Below are positions 48,121 through 60,438 of a stretch of DNA of 64,000 nucleotides, piece by piece. Under the pieces are notes generated by a model. That model ran no database searches. It saw only the letters and a program-made list of their open reading frames with translations, and was not told the DNA's origin. Position numbers and translations under genes: made by a program. Numbering within the stretch: position 1 is the first letter of the stretch; each line of letters opens with the position of its first letter. Origin of the DNA: Castanea sativa. Its lineage: Eukaryota; Streptophyta; Magnoliopsida; Fagales; Fagaceae. The DNA lies in NCBI RefSeq assembly GCF_040712315.1, contig NC_134021.1, forward strand, positions 30,621,001 through 30,685,000. The letters run 5' to 3'.

Positions 48121-49415
48121 TTTCTTATTAGTTCACACTTACAGTTACACTTCTTCCAACTTTTTCATTTCCTTTGTCTCTTTATTTTCTTACTATCTAT
48201 TTTACTATTACACTTTCTTTTTCTTTCTTTTGTTTTGACTCTTCTTATCTCCATTTTATTTTCTATAAAATTGGTATCATTTTTCCAATTCAATCCATAT
48301 TTTTCTCATAGAAAACTGAGTACTCTCTCTTTTCTTTTGGTGGATTTTTGTTATTTTTTATAACTTTGATTAAGTTTGATGGGTTAATATTTAGTTCTTT
48401 TTTTGGAAATAGGAATTTGAATATGCCTACCAATTGTTTGAGTAATAAATTATTATAAAGTTTAATTTTTTCCCTTTAGTTTAATTTTAATTTTGGTTAA
48501 GATAACATTGTAATTTTGTAACGATTTCTTCTTATTATGTTAATTTCCTTATTCCTTAAGAGATGAGAAATTTGAATAATAAATTTGAAAATTATAAAGT
48601 TTAGTTGTTATTAGACAAATATAATATATTACAACAGAAGTTGGAATAATAAAATAATATATTTGTAGAGATAAAAAGATAAAAAATACTTGTAGAATAT
48701 TTCTTTTAAAGTCTTCTTCTCCCTATTAGTTCACACTTATAGTTACACTTGTGGTAAGTTTTCCCCTTCCATTTTGTTTTTCTATCTCCCTACTACTTTC
48801 TGCTTTACCGTTACATTTCCTTCCTCTTTTTTATGTTCTGATTCTTTTTTTCTCCATTTTATTTTGTATAAATTTGATATTATTTTCTCAATTTAATCCA
48901 TATTTTTCTCACGCAGCTTGGTGGATTTTTGTTATTTCTTATGACTAATTAAGGTTAATGATTTTTTTTTTCTTTACTTTTTTTAATATGTGTTTTGGTA
49001 TTATGTTTTTTTTTTTTTTTTTTTTTAAATTCCCATCAGAAAGCCTTCTCTTTCCCTTTTATTGCTTTGGTTAAATTTTGATTTGGGTTAATATTTATTT
49101 ATTTTTTTTTAAATAATAATTTAAATATGCCTACCAATTTTTTAAGTAATAAATTATTATAAAGACTATTTTTTATTCATTTTTAAATTTTGGCTAAGAT
49201 AACATTGTAATTTTGTGATAGTTTTTTATTATTATGATAATTTCCTTATTTCTTAAGAGATGAAAATTTTGAATAATAAATTTGAAACTTATAAAGTTGA
49301 GTTGTATATTAGTAAATATAATACACAACAACAGAAGTTAGAATAATAAAATGATATATTTGTAGAGATAAAAAGATAAAAAAATATTTTTAGAATTCTT
49401 TTTTAAAAGAAGACA
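48121..49415. repeat. Two tandem copies of a ~600-700-bp AT-rich unit
   Basis: The unit begins 'attagttcacacttacagtt' (near 48126) and recurs as 'attagttcacacttatagtt' (near 48725). Shared landmarks follow in the same order: 'tggtggatttttgttatt', 'aatatgcctaccaattgttt', 'aagataacattgtaattttg', 'cttaagagatgagaaatttg' and 'gatatatttgtagagataaa'-like blocks. It is non-coding, with T-run length differences between copies. Neither copy has recognisable TE ends. Confidence 0.8.
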
Positions 49416-51579
49416 ATATTTGAAGTAACTTTTACTCTTTATATATTATACCTCATTATATGATATTTATATTTTCATACATCGTGTGAGTCTGCGGCTA
49501 GTTTTATATAATGGACTAGTTATGTTATTTTGATAATAATTTTTTTTTTAACCCTAATAAAATGTATGTGTGAAAATTGAGAAGTTGAGCTTGCAGTTTA
49601 ACTGATATTCGATTGACCGACCTGAACCTGGCCCTGACCTGCTGCCCATCCATTTTGCTCCGTCTTTTCATATTACAACTAGGGACCTTAAGGATACCAA
49701 GTATTTCAAAATGTGATAGTAAGTTGACATCTTCATCATCGGACATGATACTATATTATTTTCTCCACCTTCAGTTTGGGTGCAAAAATCTCAACTTAAG
49801 CCCCAAATTTATATTTTTGACGTCGGGATCAATAGAATGTTGAATTTAACATGATTTGTCCCAATTAGATGTCGTATTTAACAATTTTACGTGTCAAGAG
49901 TTAAAATGAAAAAAATGCCATTTGTTAATCAAATTTTGGTTGAGTTAACCAGTGGTGCAATAACGTAAAAAATTCACATGAACAAAATTTATCATGTTAC
50001 ATCAAAGTCATTATTTTCAAAATTTCAGTAAAAAAAAGTCATTATTTTCAAAAATTCAGTTAAAAAAAAAAGTCAATACTTTCAAACACTTTTCTCATGT
50101 TTCACCAAGTTTGATTGTGGTAAGCTTGAATTTGACCTTGATTTGATCGGGATAAATTTGATCCTCTATTTAGATGAAAATTGAATTCCGTTTAAAATGA
50201 CAGCTCACATGTCCAAACGGATGTGAAATGAACAAGAATTGTAAAAACAATGAAAAAGTGTCAAATATTTAGTCTTTTTTAAGACAAAGTGTAATAAAAT
50301 TTTATTATGATTTAATCTTGATCGAATTGTAATCAAATAACCATGGTTTGATTCAAATGAGGAATCTTTTTTTTTTTTTTTTTTTTTTTTTTGAGAAAGC
50401 AAATGAGGAATCATTAGAAAGGTCTTGTGATAAATTTCAATTTGGTATGCTTGATCACTAAAAATTCCCTTGAAAATAAAAGAATTTAATGAAATACTCA
50501 AGTGAGATTTTTGTGCTAAAGTTGAGTTTGACACTACCTTTCAAGGCTTCTAGTTTACCTTATAAGAAAATTGGAGTTATAAAGCGAACATATCATCATA
50601 AGCTTTCAAATGGTATCTCATTTGAATCAAACGGAAGTTAAAAAAGGCAAAAATATACATTCACAAATATATGACAAAATCATGTAAACCCATAATATAT
50701 AAATCAGTTTTGGTATTTGCATTGCACACAATTTGATTTTTTTTCTTATGCAACTTATTCGAAAAGTTGGTACTTTTCTCAAACTAGAGTTGATTATTTA
50801 TATCATGGAAAAAACTTCTCAAAAGGACGTCCGGATTGAGAGAAATTGAGTGAGAGAAAATGAGAAAAATCAAGTTGTACCCATTTGGACCACTTCAGTG
50901 ACTTGTAATTTTCTGCACACTGCACCAGACTGCAAAAAGCTAAAACTGTATGTTGCAAGAGCCTTTCCGTCGGCAGCAAGAGCACAAAAATAAAAATTGG
51001 AGCACGGGAAGAGACCTTCAACTAATTTAGTCTGCAAAGTTAGTACATCAAAACTGGAACAAGAGTGAAGCTGAAACCTGAGCTTAAAGCTGCTGAGCAT
51101 GGTGTAGTTACAAGCTTTTTCTATTCTACAAGTTTCGAGTACCTTCAAATAGTCTAGAACACCATTCTCCTTCATTAATTTACTCCATCAAAATCAAGCT
51201 TCTAGCTAGGGGTATAATTCACTTGTCTACTCATTGATTACCTCGTTTATTTATTATTTATGCTTGTTTGTGATTGTTTAGTTCTAAATTTCTACTAACA
51301 TGCAAAACATGCTTTGGTTAGTTTATTTTAATATGGGTATGCTTGTTAATATTTGAATTGTTTATTTTTTTCCCCTGATAAATAAGTATATGTTACTGTA
51401 TAAATTCAAAGGGGCATACACCAGAGAACGAAGGCCACCTTCAAAATCACTCAAGTTCTATATATGAAAGACTACAACATAAACAACAACAATTTGAGGA
51501 ACAAAAAGGATGAAAAATCTACACCAGATTGACAAATATCCTGTGACATATATGTCCTAGGATCTCTGAAGCCATATAT
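49416..51579. other. Intergenic sequence, nothing recognised
   Basis: AT-rich, with a ~32-base T-run at 50367-50392 and a repeated 'aagtcattattttcaaaa' motif near 50007-50080. Minus-strand open frames at 50803-51175 are short, lack family features and overlap in different frames, so I do not call a gene. Confidence 0.5.
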
Positions 51580-53218
51580 TTTATTGGGAGCCTAGCCCTA
51601 ACATAAAAAGTAATATCATTAATGATAATACATTAAGTTTCTCCCATGCATAGCTCCTTGGTTCCATTCCTCCATTCTACTTATACCTAAGCCCCTTTCA
51701 TTTTTTGGCAAACAAACATGCTCCCATGCAACTTTTGCCCTTGTAGAGCTTAACTTATTACCTTTCCAAAGGAAGCTCTAAGGGTTTGCTCCACAAGCTT
51801 GATCACAACTTTGGGTAAGATAAAAAGAAAGGATTTGTATACTTGAATAGAAAATAGGATGGTTTTCGCCAACTGCAACCAACCAGCATATGACAAAGAT
51901 CTGCACGACCAACTTCTTTCTTTGGATACAATTCTATCCACGAGTGATTTGCAATTTGAACTCTTTTAAGTTCAGAAGAGGTTAAAGGCATACCCAAATA
52001 TCTCCTAGGGATAGAACCCTTGTTGTACCCTAGATCTAGGATCAATGCTCTTTAATAGTTTCCTAAACACCACAAGTGAATAGATTACTCTTGTCTAGAT
52101 TAGGGCTTAAACCTGACATATCCTTGAATTTTCTGAAACATTAAACAACTTTCTCCATGAAATCAACAACAGCTTTAGAGGAAATGAGGTCATCTGTAAA
52201 ACAAAGGTGAGAGATTCTCTCTTTTTAGCATTTTCAAAGGTATTTGAATTTCACCTCAGCCACCATATTATTGTCAAAGGCATGATGTTGAAACTAGCTC
52301 TGCAGTAGGTGCATCAGCTGCTACACTAGTGCAGCTCAAGCTGCAACACAGTGCAGCAGATAGTGCACCAGGGCAGCACCAGCATGCATCAGAACAAGCA
52401 AGACACTCTGATGATATCGCAGCAAGTGTCAGAACAACAGATATGAAGATTGAAGAGTTGGATGATTGTTTAGTAGCTGGATCTAGTAGTTCACAGTTGA
52501 AGAAAATCAAGAAATGCACAGATACATCTAAATGACAGAATAGACATGTAGTATAGTTAGTATTGGTTTGTAATAAGCTACTTGTAGTTTTGTATATAAC
52601 TAAAAGGTAGGTTTGTGGCTCACGTGTGTTTGTTAGTTAAGTTTGTTAGTTTGTATTCACACGTGCAAAGTTTGCTAAGTTAGTTACAGGCTCTGTTTTG
52701 GGTCTTTGAGTATATATATGTATAGATTACTTCATTGAATAACAGATTCTTCATTTCAATCACAAATTCAGTTTCTCATAATTATTCATCAAGCGTGAGA
52801 AAATCTCCATTATAAGGACAAAAAGATATGGGGCCAATGGATCACATTGTCTGAAACCTCTGCCACTTGGAAAGCATTAAGCTCGCCATTGATACTGATA
52901 GAGTATCTAGTGGAAGATATGCACTCACTAATCCACTGAACTACTTGCTCAGGAAAGCCAATGACCCGAATGACAGCAAGCAATAAGTCCCACCTTACTG
53001 TATCATAAGCTTTCATCAAATCAACTTGGAGAGCACAACGTGGAACTCCCTTATTTTTGTGATAATTTTGATTTTACGAAAGAATGATATTGTCTCGAAT
53101 CCTTCTCCCTTCTACAAAAGCTGTTTGTTTTTTCCCAACAAGGTGGGGCAATGATCTTAGAGATACACTTGTAGATGGTAGTACAACAGGAAATAGGGCA
53201 AAAGAGTATGGGGTTGCC
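51580..53218 (-). pseudogene. L1-type LINE reverse-transcriptase fragment, split by a solo LTR
   Basis: Read on the minus strand from 53218 downwards: RT fingers (RPISCCTTIYKCISKII), palm region DLMKAYDTVRWDLLLAVIRV (about 53010), then [23 protein letters not shown] up to the insertion at 52781. After the inserted LTR it resumes as MVAEVKFKYL, the catalytic-site equivalent ISHLCFTDDL (about 52190-52220; FTDD for the usual FADD), MSGLSPNLDKSNLF (about 52100) and RRYLGMPL...SWSCRSLSYAGWLQLAKTILFS (51800-52020). Several stops are present. The 5' part is missing beyond 53218, where Copia sequence begins. Confidence 0.85.
52272..52780 (+). mobile_element. Solo LTR (Copia-type, TG...TA termini) inside the LINE
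   Basis: It starts TGTCAAAGGCATG and ends TTTCTCATA, flanked by attat at 52267-52271 and 52781-52785. Removing the 509 bases plus one attat restores the LINE reading frame (SRLMNN-MVAE), which proves the boundaries. The termini resemble the Copia LTR at 20180 (TGTCAAAA...TTTTTCTCATA), while the interior differs, so a related Copia family is likely. A short open frame in it (52329-52535) is part of the LTR, not a gene. The orientation is set by TG...TA similarity to that element. Confidence 0.85.
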
Positions 53219-53221
53219 TTG

Positions 53222-55014
53222 CTCATGTAAGGCTTACTTATCCTAAAATACCTAAATTAGGTATAAGAGTTACTACTTGTGCTTTTCTTGGTTATGCGAT
53301 TAATAGTGCAACCTATAGATTTTTTTTATTTTGAAAACAAAATAATTTTTGAATCTAGTGATGCAATTTTTCATGAAGAAAAATTTTCTTTTAAATTAAA
53401 AAATAGTGGGGGTGAAGAAAATATTTTGTCACAATCTAGTTTCTCTACTTCACATTTACAAAATCAAGAAAATTTTAAAATGGAACCTGGAAGGAGTAAA
53501 AGAGCTAGAGTTGAAAAGGATTTTGGTCCTGATTATTATGTTTTTAACATTGAGGAAAATCCCCAAAATTTAAAAGAGGCTTTAACATCACCTGATGCTA
53601 TATTTTGGAAAGAGGCTGTAAATAATGAGATGGAATCTCTAATTTCTAATAAAACTTGGAAATTAGTAGATCTTCCACCGGGTTGTAAGACCATAAGTTG
53701 TAAATGAGTCCTTAGAAAAAAGTTGAAACCGGATGGATCAATAGATAAGTTTAAAGTTAGACTTGTTGCAAAAAAGTTTTAAACAAAAAGCTGATCTTGA
53801 TTTCTTTGATACAGTTTCTCCGATAACAAGAATTACATCTATTAGATTGTTAATTGCTATTGCTGTAATTTTTTATTTGAAAAAATTCATCAAATGGATG
53901 CAAAAACTGTTTTTCTAAATGGGGACTTAGAGGAAGAGATTTATATGGATCAACTCGAAGGCTTTGTAGAGCCTGGACAAGAAATCAAGGTATGTAAAGT
54001 TTGATTCCTGCATGATTAAGAATGGTTATAAATCAAATAAATGTGATAAATGTATTTATTCTAAATCATGGAATAATTTACATGTTATTATTAGCCTCTA
54101 TGTGGATGATATGTTGATTTTTGGCTCAAATATGCATGTTATAAATGAAACAAAAAATATGCTTAAAAGCCATTTTGATATGAAAGATCTTGGTGAGGCT
54201 AATTTTATTTTGGGCATGAAGATTACAAAAGCATGTGATAGAATATATCTTGATCAATCACATTATGTTGATAAAATATTGAGAAAATATAATTTTCATT
54301 ATCACAAAAGTGTAGCTACTCCTTCTGATTCTAGTGTTCATTTATTTCTTGTGAATAATGACGATGAGATTTTTAATCAAAAGGATTATGCTAGCATCAT
54401 TGGTAGTTTGCGTTATGCTATTGATTGTACTAGACCTGACTTGCATATGCAGTAGGAGTGCTAAGCAGATTTACTAGCAAGTCTAATAAAGATCATTGGC
54501 TAGTTATTGAGCGAGTCATGAGATATTTAATTGGTACCAAAAGCTATGTCTTATTTTATAAAAGTATCCTGCTGTGATTGAAGGTTTTAGTGATACCGAT
54601 TGGAATACTTTGTTAGGTGATTCTTTCTCTACCACTGGTTATATTTTTACCTTAGGTAGTGGTACTATTTGTTGGAAATCTAAAAAGCAAACAATAATTG
54701 CTAATTCAACAATGGAAGCTGAATTAATAGCATTAACTTCAGCTAGTGAAGAGACAAATTGGCTTAGAGATTTGTTATATAAAATTTCACTTTGGAAAAA
54801 GCCAATTCCACCTATATTAATTCAATGTGATAGCACTGCTGCAATTGGTAGAGTTAAAAATCGTTATTCCAATGGTAAATCTAGACCTATAAGAAGAAAG
54901 CATAGTACTGTGCGATCTTATTTGAGTAGTGGCATCATAACTGTGGATTATATTAAATTTAATAATAATCTTGCAGATCCATTTACCAAGGCCTTGGCAA
55001 AAGATAAAGTCTGA
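53222..55014 (+). pseudogene. 5'-truncated Copia pol (integrase C-terminus, RT, RNase H)
   Basis: It begins abruptly in the integrase C-terminal region (YPKIPKLGIRVTTCAFLGYA...YRFFYFENKIIFESSDAIFHEEKF). It continues into RT (LKEALTSPDAIFWKEAVNNEM...LVDLPPGCKTISCK, then a stop at 53705-53707), with frameshifts between 53780 and 54010, the YVDD box at 54099-54110, and RNase H (GYIFTLGSGTICWKSKKQTI...STMEAELIALT; 54574-55014). It is a different Copia lineage from the element at 20180. Protease, gag and the 5' LTR are absent, and the left edge abuts the minus-strand LINE. Confidence 0.85.
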
Positions 55015-55651
55015 AATACATCGAGGGGGATGGGACTAAAGTCCATAGAATCATGAGCCATGTATGAGGATACCCAACCTAAGGACCAGAGATCCTGAGA
55101 ATTGGGTTCAATGGGAAAAATGAATCATACGATGGTCGTAAGAAATGAACTATATATTTATTTTTAATTATTTATTTTGTAAATAATTTTTTAATTGTTC
55201 ATCCCTATGATGTAAGTGCATTTATCCTGTAATATGGAGAGGTTGAGTAAAAAACTCTTAATGAAATTTGTAACTCGTATGAGTGGGGTGTTAGAATTAC
55301 AGGAGCACCCTTGACAAAATTTCACCTATGTGAGTGTGGGGGTGAGGCCGCTCCCTATGAGATTTGGACTTAATCTCAAATACACTCATGAAACCAGGAT
55401 CAGCACATGGTCGAAAAGTGCTAACTACAAAAGCTTATGTCAACACCTGGGTTGTTATGTGTAAGCAGTGACGCTTAATTTCCCTAAAGCAGTTCTAGTT
55501 CAAGTCGGAGACCACTATGACTTTGGAGTTGAGATCGCTGTTTTACTAAGTGAAAGTTCAATGCAAAGCACATCTTCATGATGCATAGTGACCTATCTTT
55601 GCCTGGTAATCTCTCTTTAACTAAAATTTAATATTAAAATGAGTGGAGGAT
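55015..55651 (+). other. Non-coding 3' leader of the truncated Copia element
   Basis: It starts just after pol with a purine-rich tract (tcgagggggatgggactaaag, about 55020-55040) and ends with agtggaggat directly before the LTR (55642-55651), a typical polypurine tract. No coding frame. Confidence 0.6.
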
Positions 55652-56089
55652 TGTTGGAACATTTTAATATTAAATAATTAAAATGAATAAATGTTATAAC
55701 ATAAATATAAAGATGTGGGAGTGGATATGGAAGATGAGAAGTTAGTGAAAATGTTTAATTCCATATTAAAAAGGAGAGAGACTATTTTGTTCTTTTTAAT
55801 TGTGGTGATTAATGGGCTAACATGAATTATCTCAAATATTGGGCCGGATACGTGCGCAAGGGAGAGGTGATTAATTGGGTTGTTGTATCCTGGGGGAGAC
55901 AAATTAAAGACGGTTTGCACCGGTTACAAAGTTTAGCCAACCAATGACTTAAATCTCCTTAAAGAGAGCGAATGTCGCGCCTCAGTCCAAATAGTGTTGT
56001 GTACTTTATTTACTTAAATTAATAAAATATAGAAGTATTTTTTAGTTTCTCTTTGTGTTATTTCCATTATCATTGTGTTTGCACTAACA
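55652..56089 (+). repeat. 3' LTR of the truncated Copia element
   Basis: It starts TGTTGGAACATTTT right after the polypurine tract agtggaggat and plausibly ends GCACTAACA at 56089. TGTTGGAA is a very common Copia LTR start. With no second LTR in the window the right end is a best guess. Confidence 0.7.
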
Positions 56090-57645
56090 TAAACAATTGT
56101 AAAACATTCCTGACAATCAATCATCAAAGAGATTAATCTATACATACATAAAGTTTGGACAATTAATTTGATTCCTCCAAATAAATTGAGAAAATAAATT
56201 TTAACTATTCTTCTTATTATTTAAAATTTGGATTTATGATAAAACTCAAATTTTGAACTATGAAAATGCAAGAAATGAAGGAGAAATAAATAATGGACAT
56301 TTTACAACTTTAGTGTCATACAAGATATTTCATTATTATTTTGTGTAAAGTTTGAATTCCACTTGCTTAAATGAAAGGAAAGAAATTTGGATAAGTAAAA
56401 AAAAAAATTGATTATTGGTCAAAAGGGTAAACAGGTTTGGTGGCATTTATTTCGTGTAGGCTCATTGTTTAAAGTGGGATGAGTTGTTTGAGTAACATCA
56501 CAAAATTTCACAATATTTTTACAATAAATTGAGGTGTCAATACATTATTGGTCAAAATAAAATAAAATATATTTATTCTGGGATATATTCCAACTAAAAA
56601 TAAGATTCCTGTGAAAATATTGTAAAATTTTATTGTGTTTCTAGACTCTCTCAAATAGAAATATGTATTTTATTTATTTTTCATTTCATGTTAGGGGTAC
56701 GGTTTGAGAGAAGATGTTTATTTTCTATTCTAACTTTAGGAGTACAACTCAATTTTATAAATATATGAAGGACATTTTCGAGAAGAGTCAAGGGGACAGC
56801 TACCCCCCTAGAACCCCCCAGCTTCGCCCCTGCCCCTGGGCATTATAGATACAAGGGCCACCCATAACCACCAATGAATTTCAGAATAAAATCCTTATTT
56901 TATGTTTTTCACTTTTGTTTCTACCAACCCAAGAAGAGAAAGGTGGTGCTCTACAATAACCTTCCTCACTTCATTTTGCTTTAAAAGGTCTTTCAGACCC
57001 CAAGCATTCTATACACCAAAAAAATAAAACACAAAAGGTAGACTCATGATAATTGCTTAAAATTACAATATTATCTTAGTTTTGGTAGGTATTATCACAT
57101 CTATTTTGTGTTTATTCTTGCACTTACACATAAATATGAGAGTTTGCGAGGTTTTTTCTAAAATATACTCATTAAGTATATTTTTCTTTTGTAGGGGATT
57201 AAAACAAATCAGCTAATCATGCAAACATTAAATAGCTATGAGAATCCAAGAGTCAAGATTAATAGAGAATTGGTTTTTGAAGCATTTCACAATTCAAATA
57301 TGTGTGGAAATATAAAGGGCAAGAGAGAATTTCGTTTAAGGAAAAGTTGAGAAAAAATTATGATATGGAAATATTTTGTGCAATCTTGGTATTTTGGCCA
57401 TATATTTATACTCAGATATTAGATTGGCCCGATTCTTGTGACCATAGAAGGAAAACTTGAATATCTGCAACCTTTTAGCTTACCGAAAATTCATAATTGA
57501 CCATTTTGAAGGTACAAACCTGACTTGGAAGTTGAACTAGTGATGAAAAATGGGAATTGACAGATTTATTTTCCCTTTTTGGGGCATATGTTTCAGGGTT
57601 TTTGGGGAGAGCAGGGCAGCAGCATTTTTGGGGGCTAATAAACAT
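56090..57645. other. Intergenic sequence with a possible decayed MITE
   Basis: AT-rich and non-coding. At 56499-56640 the ends cacaaaatttcacaatattt and aatattgtaaaattttattg are roughly inverse, suggesting an old foldback element related to family A. A C-rich stretch at 56800-56840 is unexplained. Confidence 0.4.
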
Positions 57646-57647
57646 TA

Positions 57648-57999
57648 CTCCCTCCGTCTCACTTTATTTGTCTTGTTTGAAAAGTTAAACTTTTTAAAGG
57701 AACATTATTTATTGTCTTGTCTACCTTATAAAATATATAAGTTTATAAAACAACCCTTAAATAAATTTATCAGCTTTTTAAAAAAAGAGTTATGATTAAT
57801 GACGCAACTAAAAATGTGCCACAATTAGATTGATTTAAAAAAATATATTAGTTAGTTTTCTTTTCAAATAATTTTGAAAATAAAGTATGGGTATAATAGG
57901 AACATTAGTAAACTAATAACTTTTATTTTTAGAAACAAGACAATATTTTGGGACATCTCAAAATGGAATAGAAGACAAACAAAGTGGTACGGATGGAGA
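57648..57999. mobile_element. Stowaway-like MITE
   Basis: The ends ctccctccgtctcac and (right) tacggatggag fit the CTCCCTCCGT signature of Stowaway (Tc1/mariner-type) MITEs. The left flank is TA; the right flank reads AA, probably mutated. Inner arms match ('tttatttgtcttgttt' against 'aagacaaacaaagt'). It is 352 bp and non-coding. Confidence 0.75.
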
Positions 58000-58529
58000 A
58001 TTTTTTTAGAGTTTTTATTTTCTATGGAAATTTAAGAATTTAGACTACAATTATGGGTGAATCCTCAATATTGTAAGCTATCCACTTATCAATCCATACA
58101 TGTTTTTAATGCTTTGATTATTGAATCAATTATTCTCTTTTCATAATTGTTTTGTTAGATTGATTTTTAGTTCCTAATTCTTTCATAAGTCTATATTCTT
58201 ACATCTTATTATTGTTGGAATAGAGATTTATAGTTTCTCTAGCAGAATGCAATAATTTTGTTAGATATTAGTTTTGTCATATCATTGCCTCTGGAGTATA
58301 CAATGTTCTTGGGTTTTTTTTTATAACAAAGATAATCTTTTCTAGGCTAAATCATTGGAATATTTGATGAAGAAAATGAACCAAAAGAGATTTTTACTAA
58401 TCAATCGTATTTCTAAATCTTGTAATTGGATAATTTGTGTTTCTTTACCTGATTTTGTATAAAAATTGGATTAGTAGTGTATGTTTCTTGATATTGGTGG
58501 ACAAACTCCAACACCCTAAGATTATGTTT

Positions 58530-58955
58530 GGTAACAGTTTTTGTTTTCTATTTTCAAAAACTTGTTTTTGAGAATAAAAAAAAAAAACAATTTTCTTTTA
58601 TTTTTGAAATAAAAAACATGTATGGTTAATTGAAATTAAAAAGATGAGTTTTTTAAGAAAAAAAAAATAGAAAATACTAAAATATATTGTTCTTAGGATT
58701 TGAACTCTAATTGCTAACTCATTAAATGAGACATGTTCATTAAATTAAATGCGTGTTTTCATTAACTTTTGAAAATTAAAAACTAAAAACAGTTTTTTAT
58801 ATGTTTTCAGTTTTTTTTCACAAATTGACTTTCGAGAACAATTTTTGTTTTCTGTCTATTTTGGATTACCAAACAAGTTTTTTAGTCTCAAAAATAAAAA
58901 ATTGTTTTTGGAAACAAAAAATAAGGGAATAAACAATTACCAAACATACCCTAAC
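58530..58955. mobile_element. Foldback MITE with 'tatgtttggtaa' ends
   Basis: The left end gattatgtttggtaacagtt is the inverse of the right end (aattaccaaacataccc). Arms carry 'tttttgttttctattttcaa'-type sequence on the left and its inverse on the right ('aaaaataaaaaattgttttt'). A common plant MITE form. Flanks both contain 'accctaa', but the target duplication is not certain. Confidence 0.6.
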
Positions 58956-59125
58956 AATTTTAATTATTGAGATTTCCTAAATTTTCTTTATGCTAGTTAA
59001 TTTCAATCAAATTTTTCTATATATTATTGGTGCTTTTGATGTATTCTTGATTTCCTTTTCTCAGTGGATTAACAACCTTAACTACATTACAATTTCCTTC
59101 TCAAAATTGGACGTCATCAACTCAC

Positions 59126-59835
59126 CTACTGAACAAAGTCCAAATGTCCTCCTTCTCTTTGGGGTGTCTTCTTGCCATTTTTCCGCTTGTTGCCTCTCAA
59201 GGCAGCAACCTTCTTCTGCACATACCCCATCACCTTGCCTCCAAGAGAGTTAGACTATAGGGAGGCAGTACACGAATCAAATTCCTCAAAAGGTGCATCA
59301 TTGTCAACTAAGTTACTTTTAAATTAAGAGTGATTTGGACGACCTTCTCAGTTTGTTCATCACAACAACTCAGATTTCTTTGGAAGAACCTGCTCACCCA
59401 AAGCTTCATTGGCATGTAACTTCGATTTCGTTTCCTCCTGATCAGCCCCTTGTTGGATAATCATGATGGGAGCCAAGGAGTCTCCTTGTTCATTAGTATC
59501 TTCAAGGGATGATCAACTCTCATTTACTACTCCAGCTTTACCCTCCTTAATTATGCCCCATTCCATTGGACCAATTTGCTTCTTCTCTGCTTCATCAATT
59601 TCACTATGGCTTGAGACTAGAGCACCTTTAGTTTGGACTTCATAAGATCTTTTAGAGAATTTGGCTATAGAATGACCAAAATCGTTGCATCTTGTGCAAT
59701 TTTTTGGAGCCTAATCATATTCCACCTTAATTATGACCTAATCTCCAATTTGACATTGCAAATTAAAATCTAAAATAAACTCTTTAGATGCATCTATCTC
59801 CACACACTCAAGAAAAACTTATCTTCTTTCTAGTG
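59126..59835 (-). pseudogene. LINE ORF1 fragment (zinc-knuckle protein), minus strand
   Basis: From 59835 downwards the minus strand reads FLECVEIDASKEFILDFNLQCQIGD, then VIIKVEYD...APKNCTRCNDFGHSIAKF. This is the zinc-knuckle region of plant L1 ORF1 with the last Cys replaced by Phe. A low-complexity acidic tail follows, ending KKTPQREGGHLDFVQ and a stop at 59126-59128. Several in-frame stops are present. It is cut off at 59836 by the Gypsy LTR; the missing N-terminal part should lie beyond the right edge of the window. Confidence 0.7.
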
Positions 59836-60438
59836 TGATGATGCCGAAAATCGTCATGTAAGCCTCATAGTCCTCACGTGCCCAAAATAACACCTGCACA
59901 ACACCAAAAAGAAAAAGACCTCAAGAAAGTATTGGTGTGGTATTGGCCTAATACCCTCCGAAGGTTAAGTCAGAGAGATTGTCACAACTCTAGAGTGCCA
60001 GAGCTGGGATGAATTATGTGTACCTTGTTTTCTGAAGGTCTTGACCTTTTTATAGTAGTGGGGAATCGACTTTGGAGCCTTGGGCAATAGGAATATTTCT
60101 TGTAGAGAAGATCCTCATAAATGCGCGTAATTTAAGGAACCCTTTCTATATAAGGGTTTTATTGACTAGGGTTAATCATAGAACACAAGTTATTGTTATT
60201 GGAAATTTCCTTGGGGGCCAAGTAAGCCATGTCATTGCCACGTGGCTTATTTGGCACTGTCGACCTCAGTATCCGTCCGGAGCATTATCCGTCCACTGCA
60301 AGGGATCCGTTTTCCTTAGATCATCCGTCCACATTTAAGGGGTTTTGTTGTCTCATGCTTTTGCCCGTCGTCGTAGTGATGCTACCTATGGTAGGTCTTT
60401 GTACTTTTTGACGGTCTATTTTAATTCTACCCTCTTCA
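59836..60438 (-). repeat. 3' LTR of the Gypsy element
   Basis: In element orientation it starts TGAAGAGGGTAGAATT (inverse of 60423-60438), directly after a purine tract, and ends CGGCATCATCA (inverse of 59836-59846). TG...CA ends and the abrupt stop of the LINE frame at 59835 support the limits. Contains a ccacgtgg G-box-type core (60239-60246). The second LTR is outside the window. Confidence 0.7.

Noticed and set aside
50803..51175. Minus-strand frames up to 101 residues
   Set aside because: Two overlapping frames with no domain signature, no splice context and no homologue I recognise.
52329..52535. 68-residue plus-strand frame
   Set aside because: Lies wholly inside the solo LTR.
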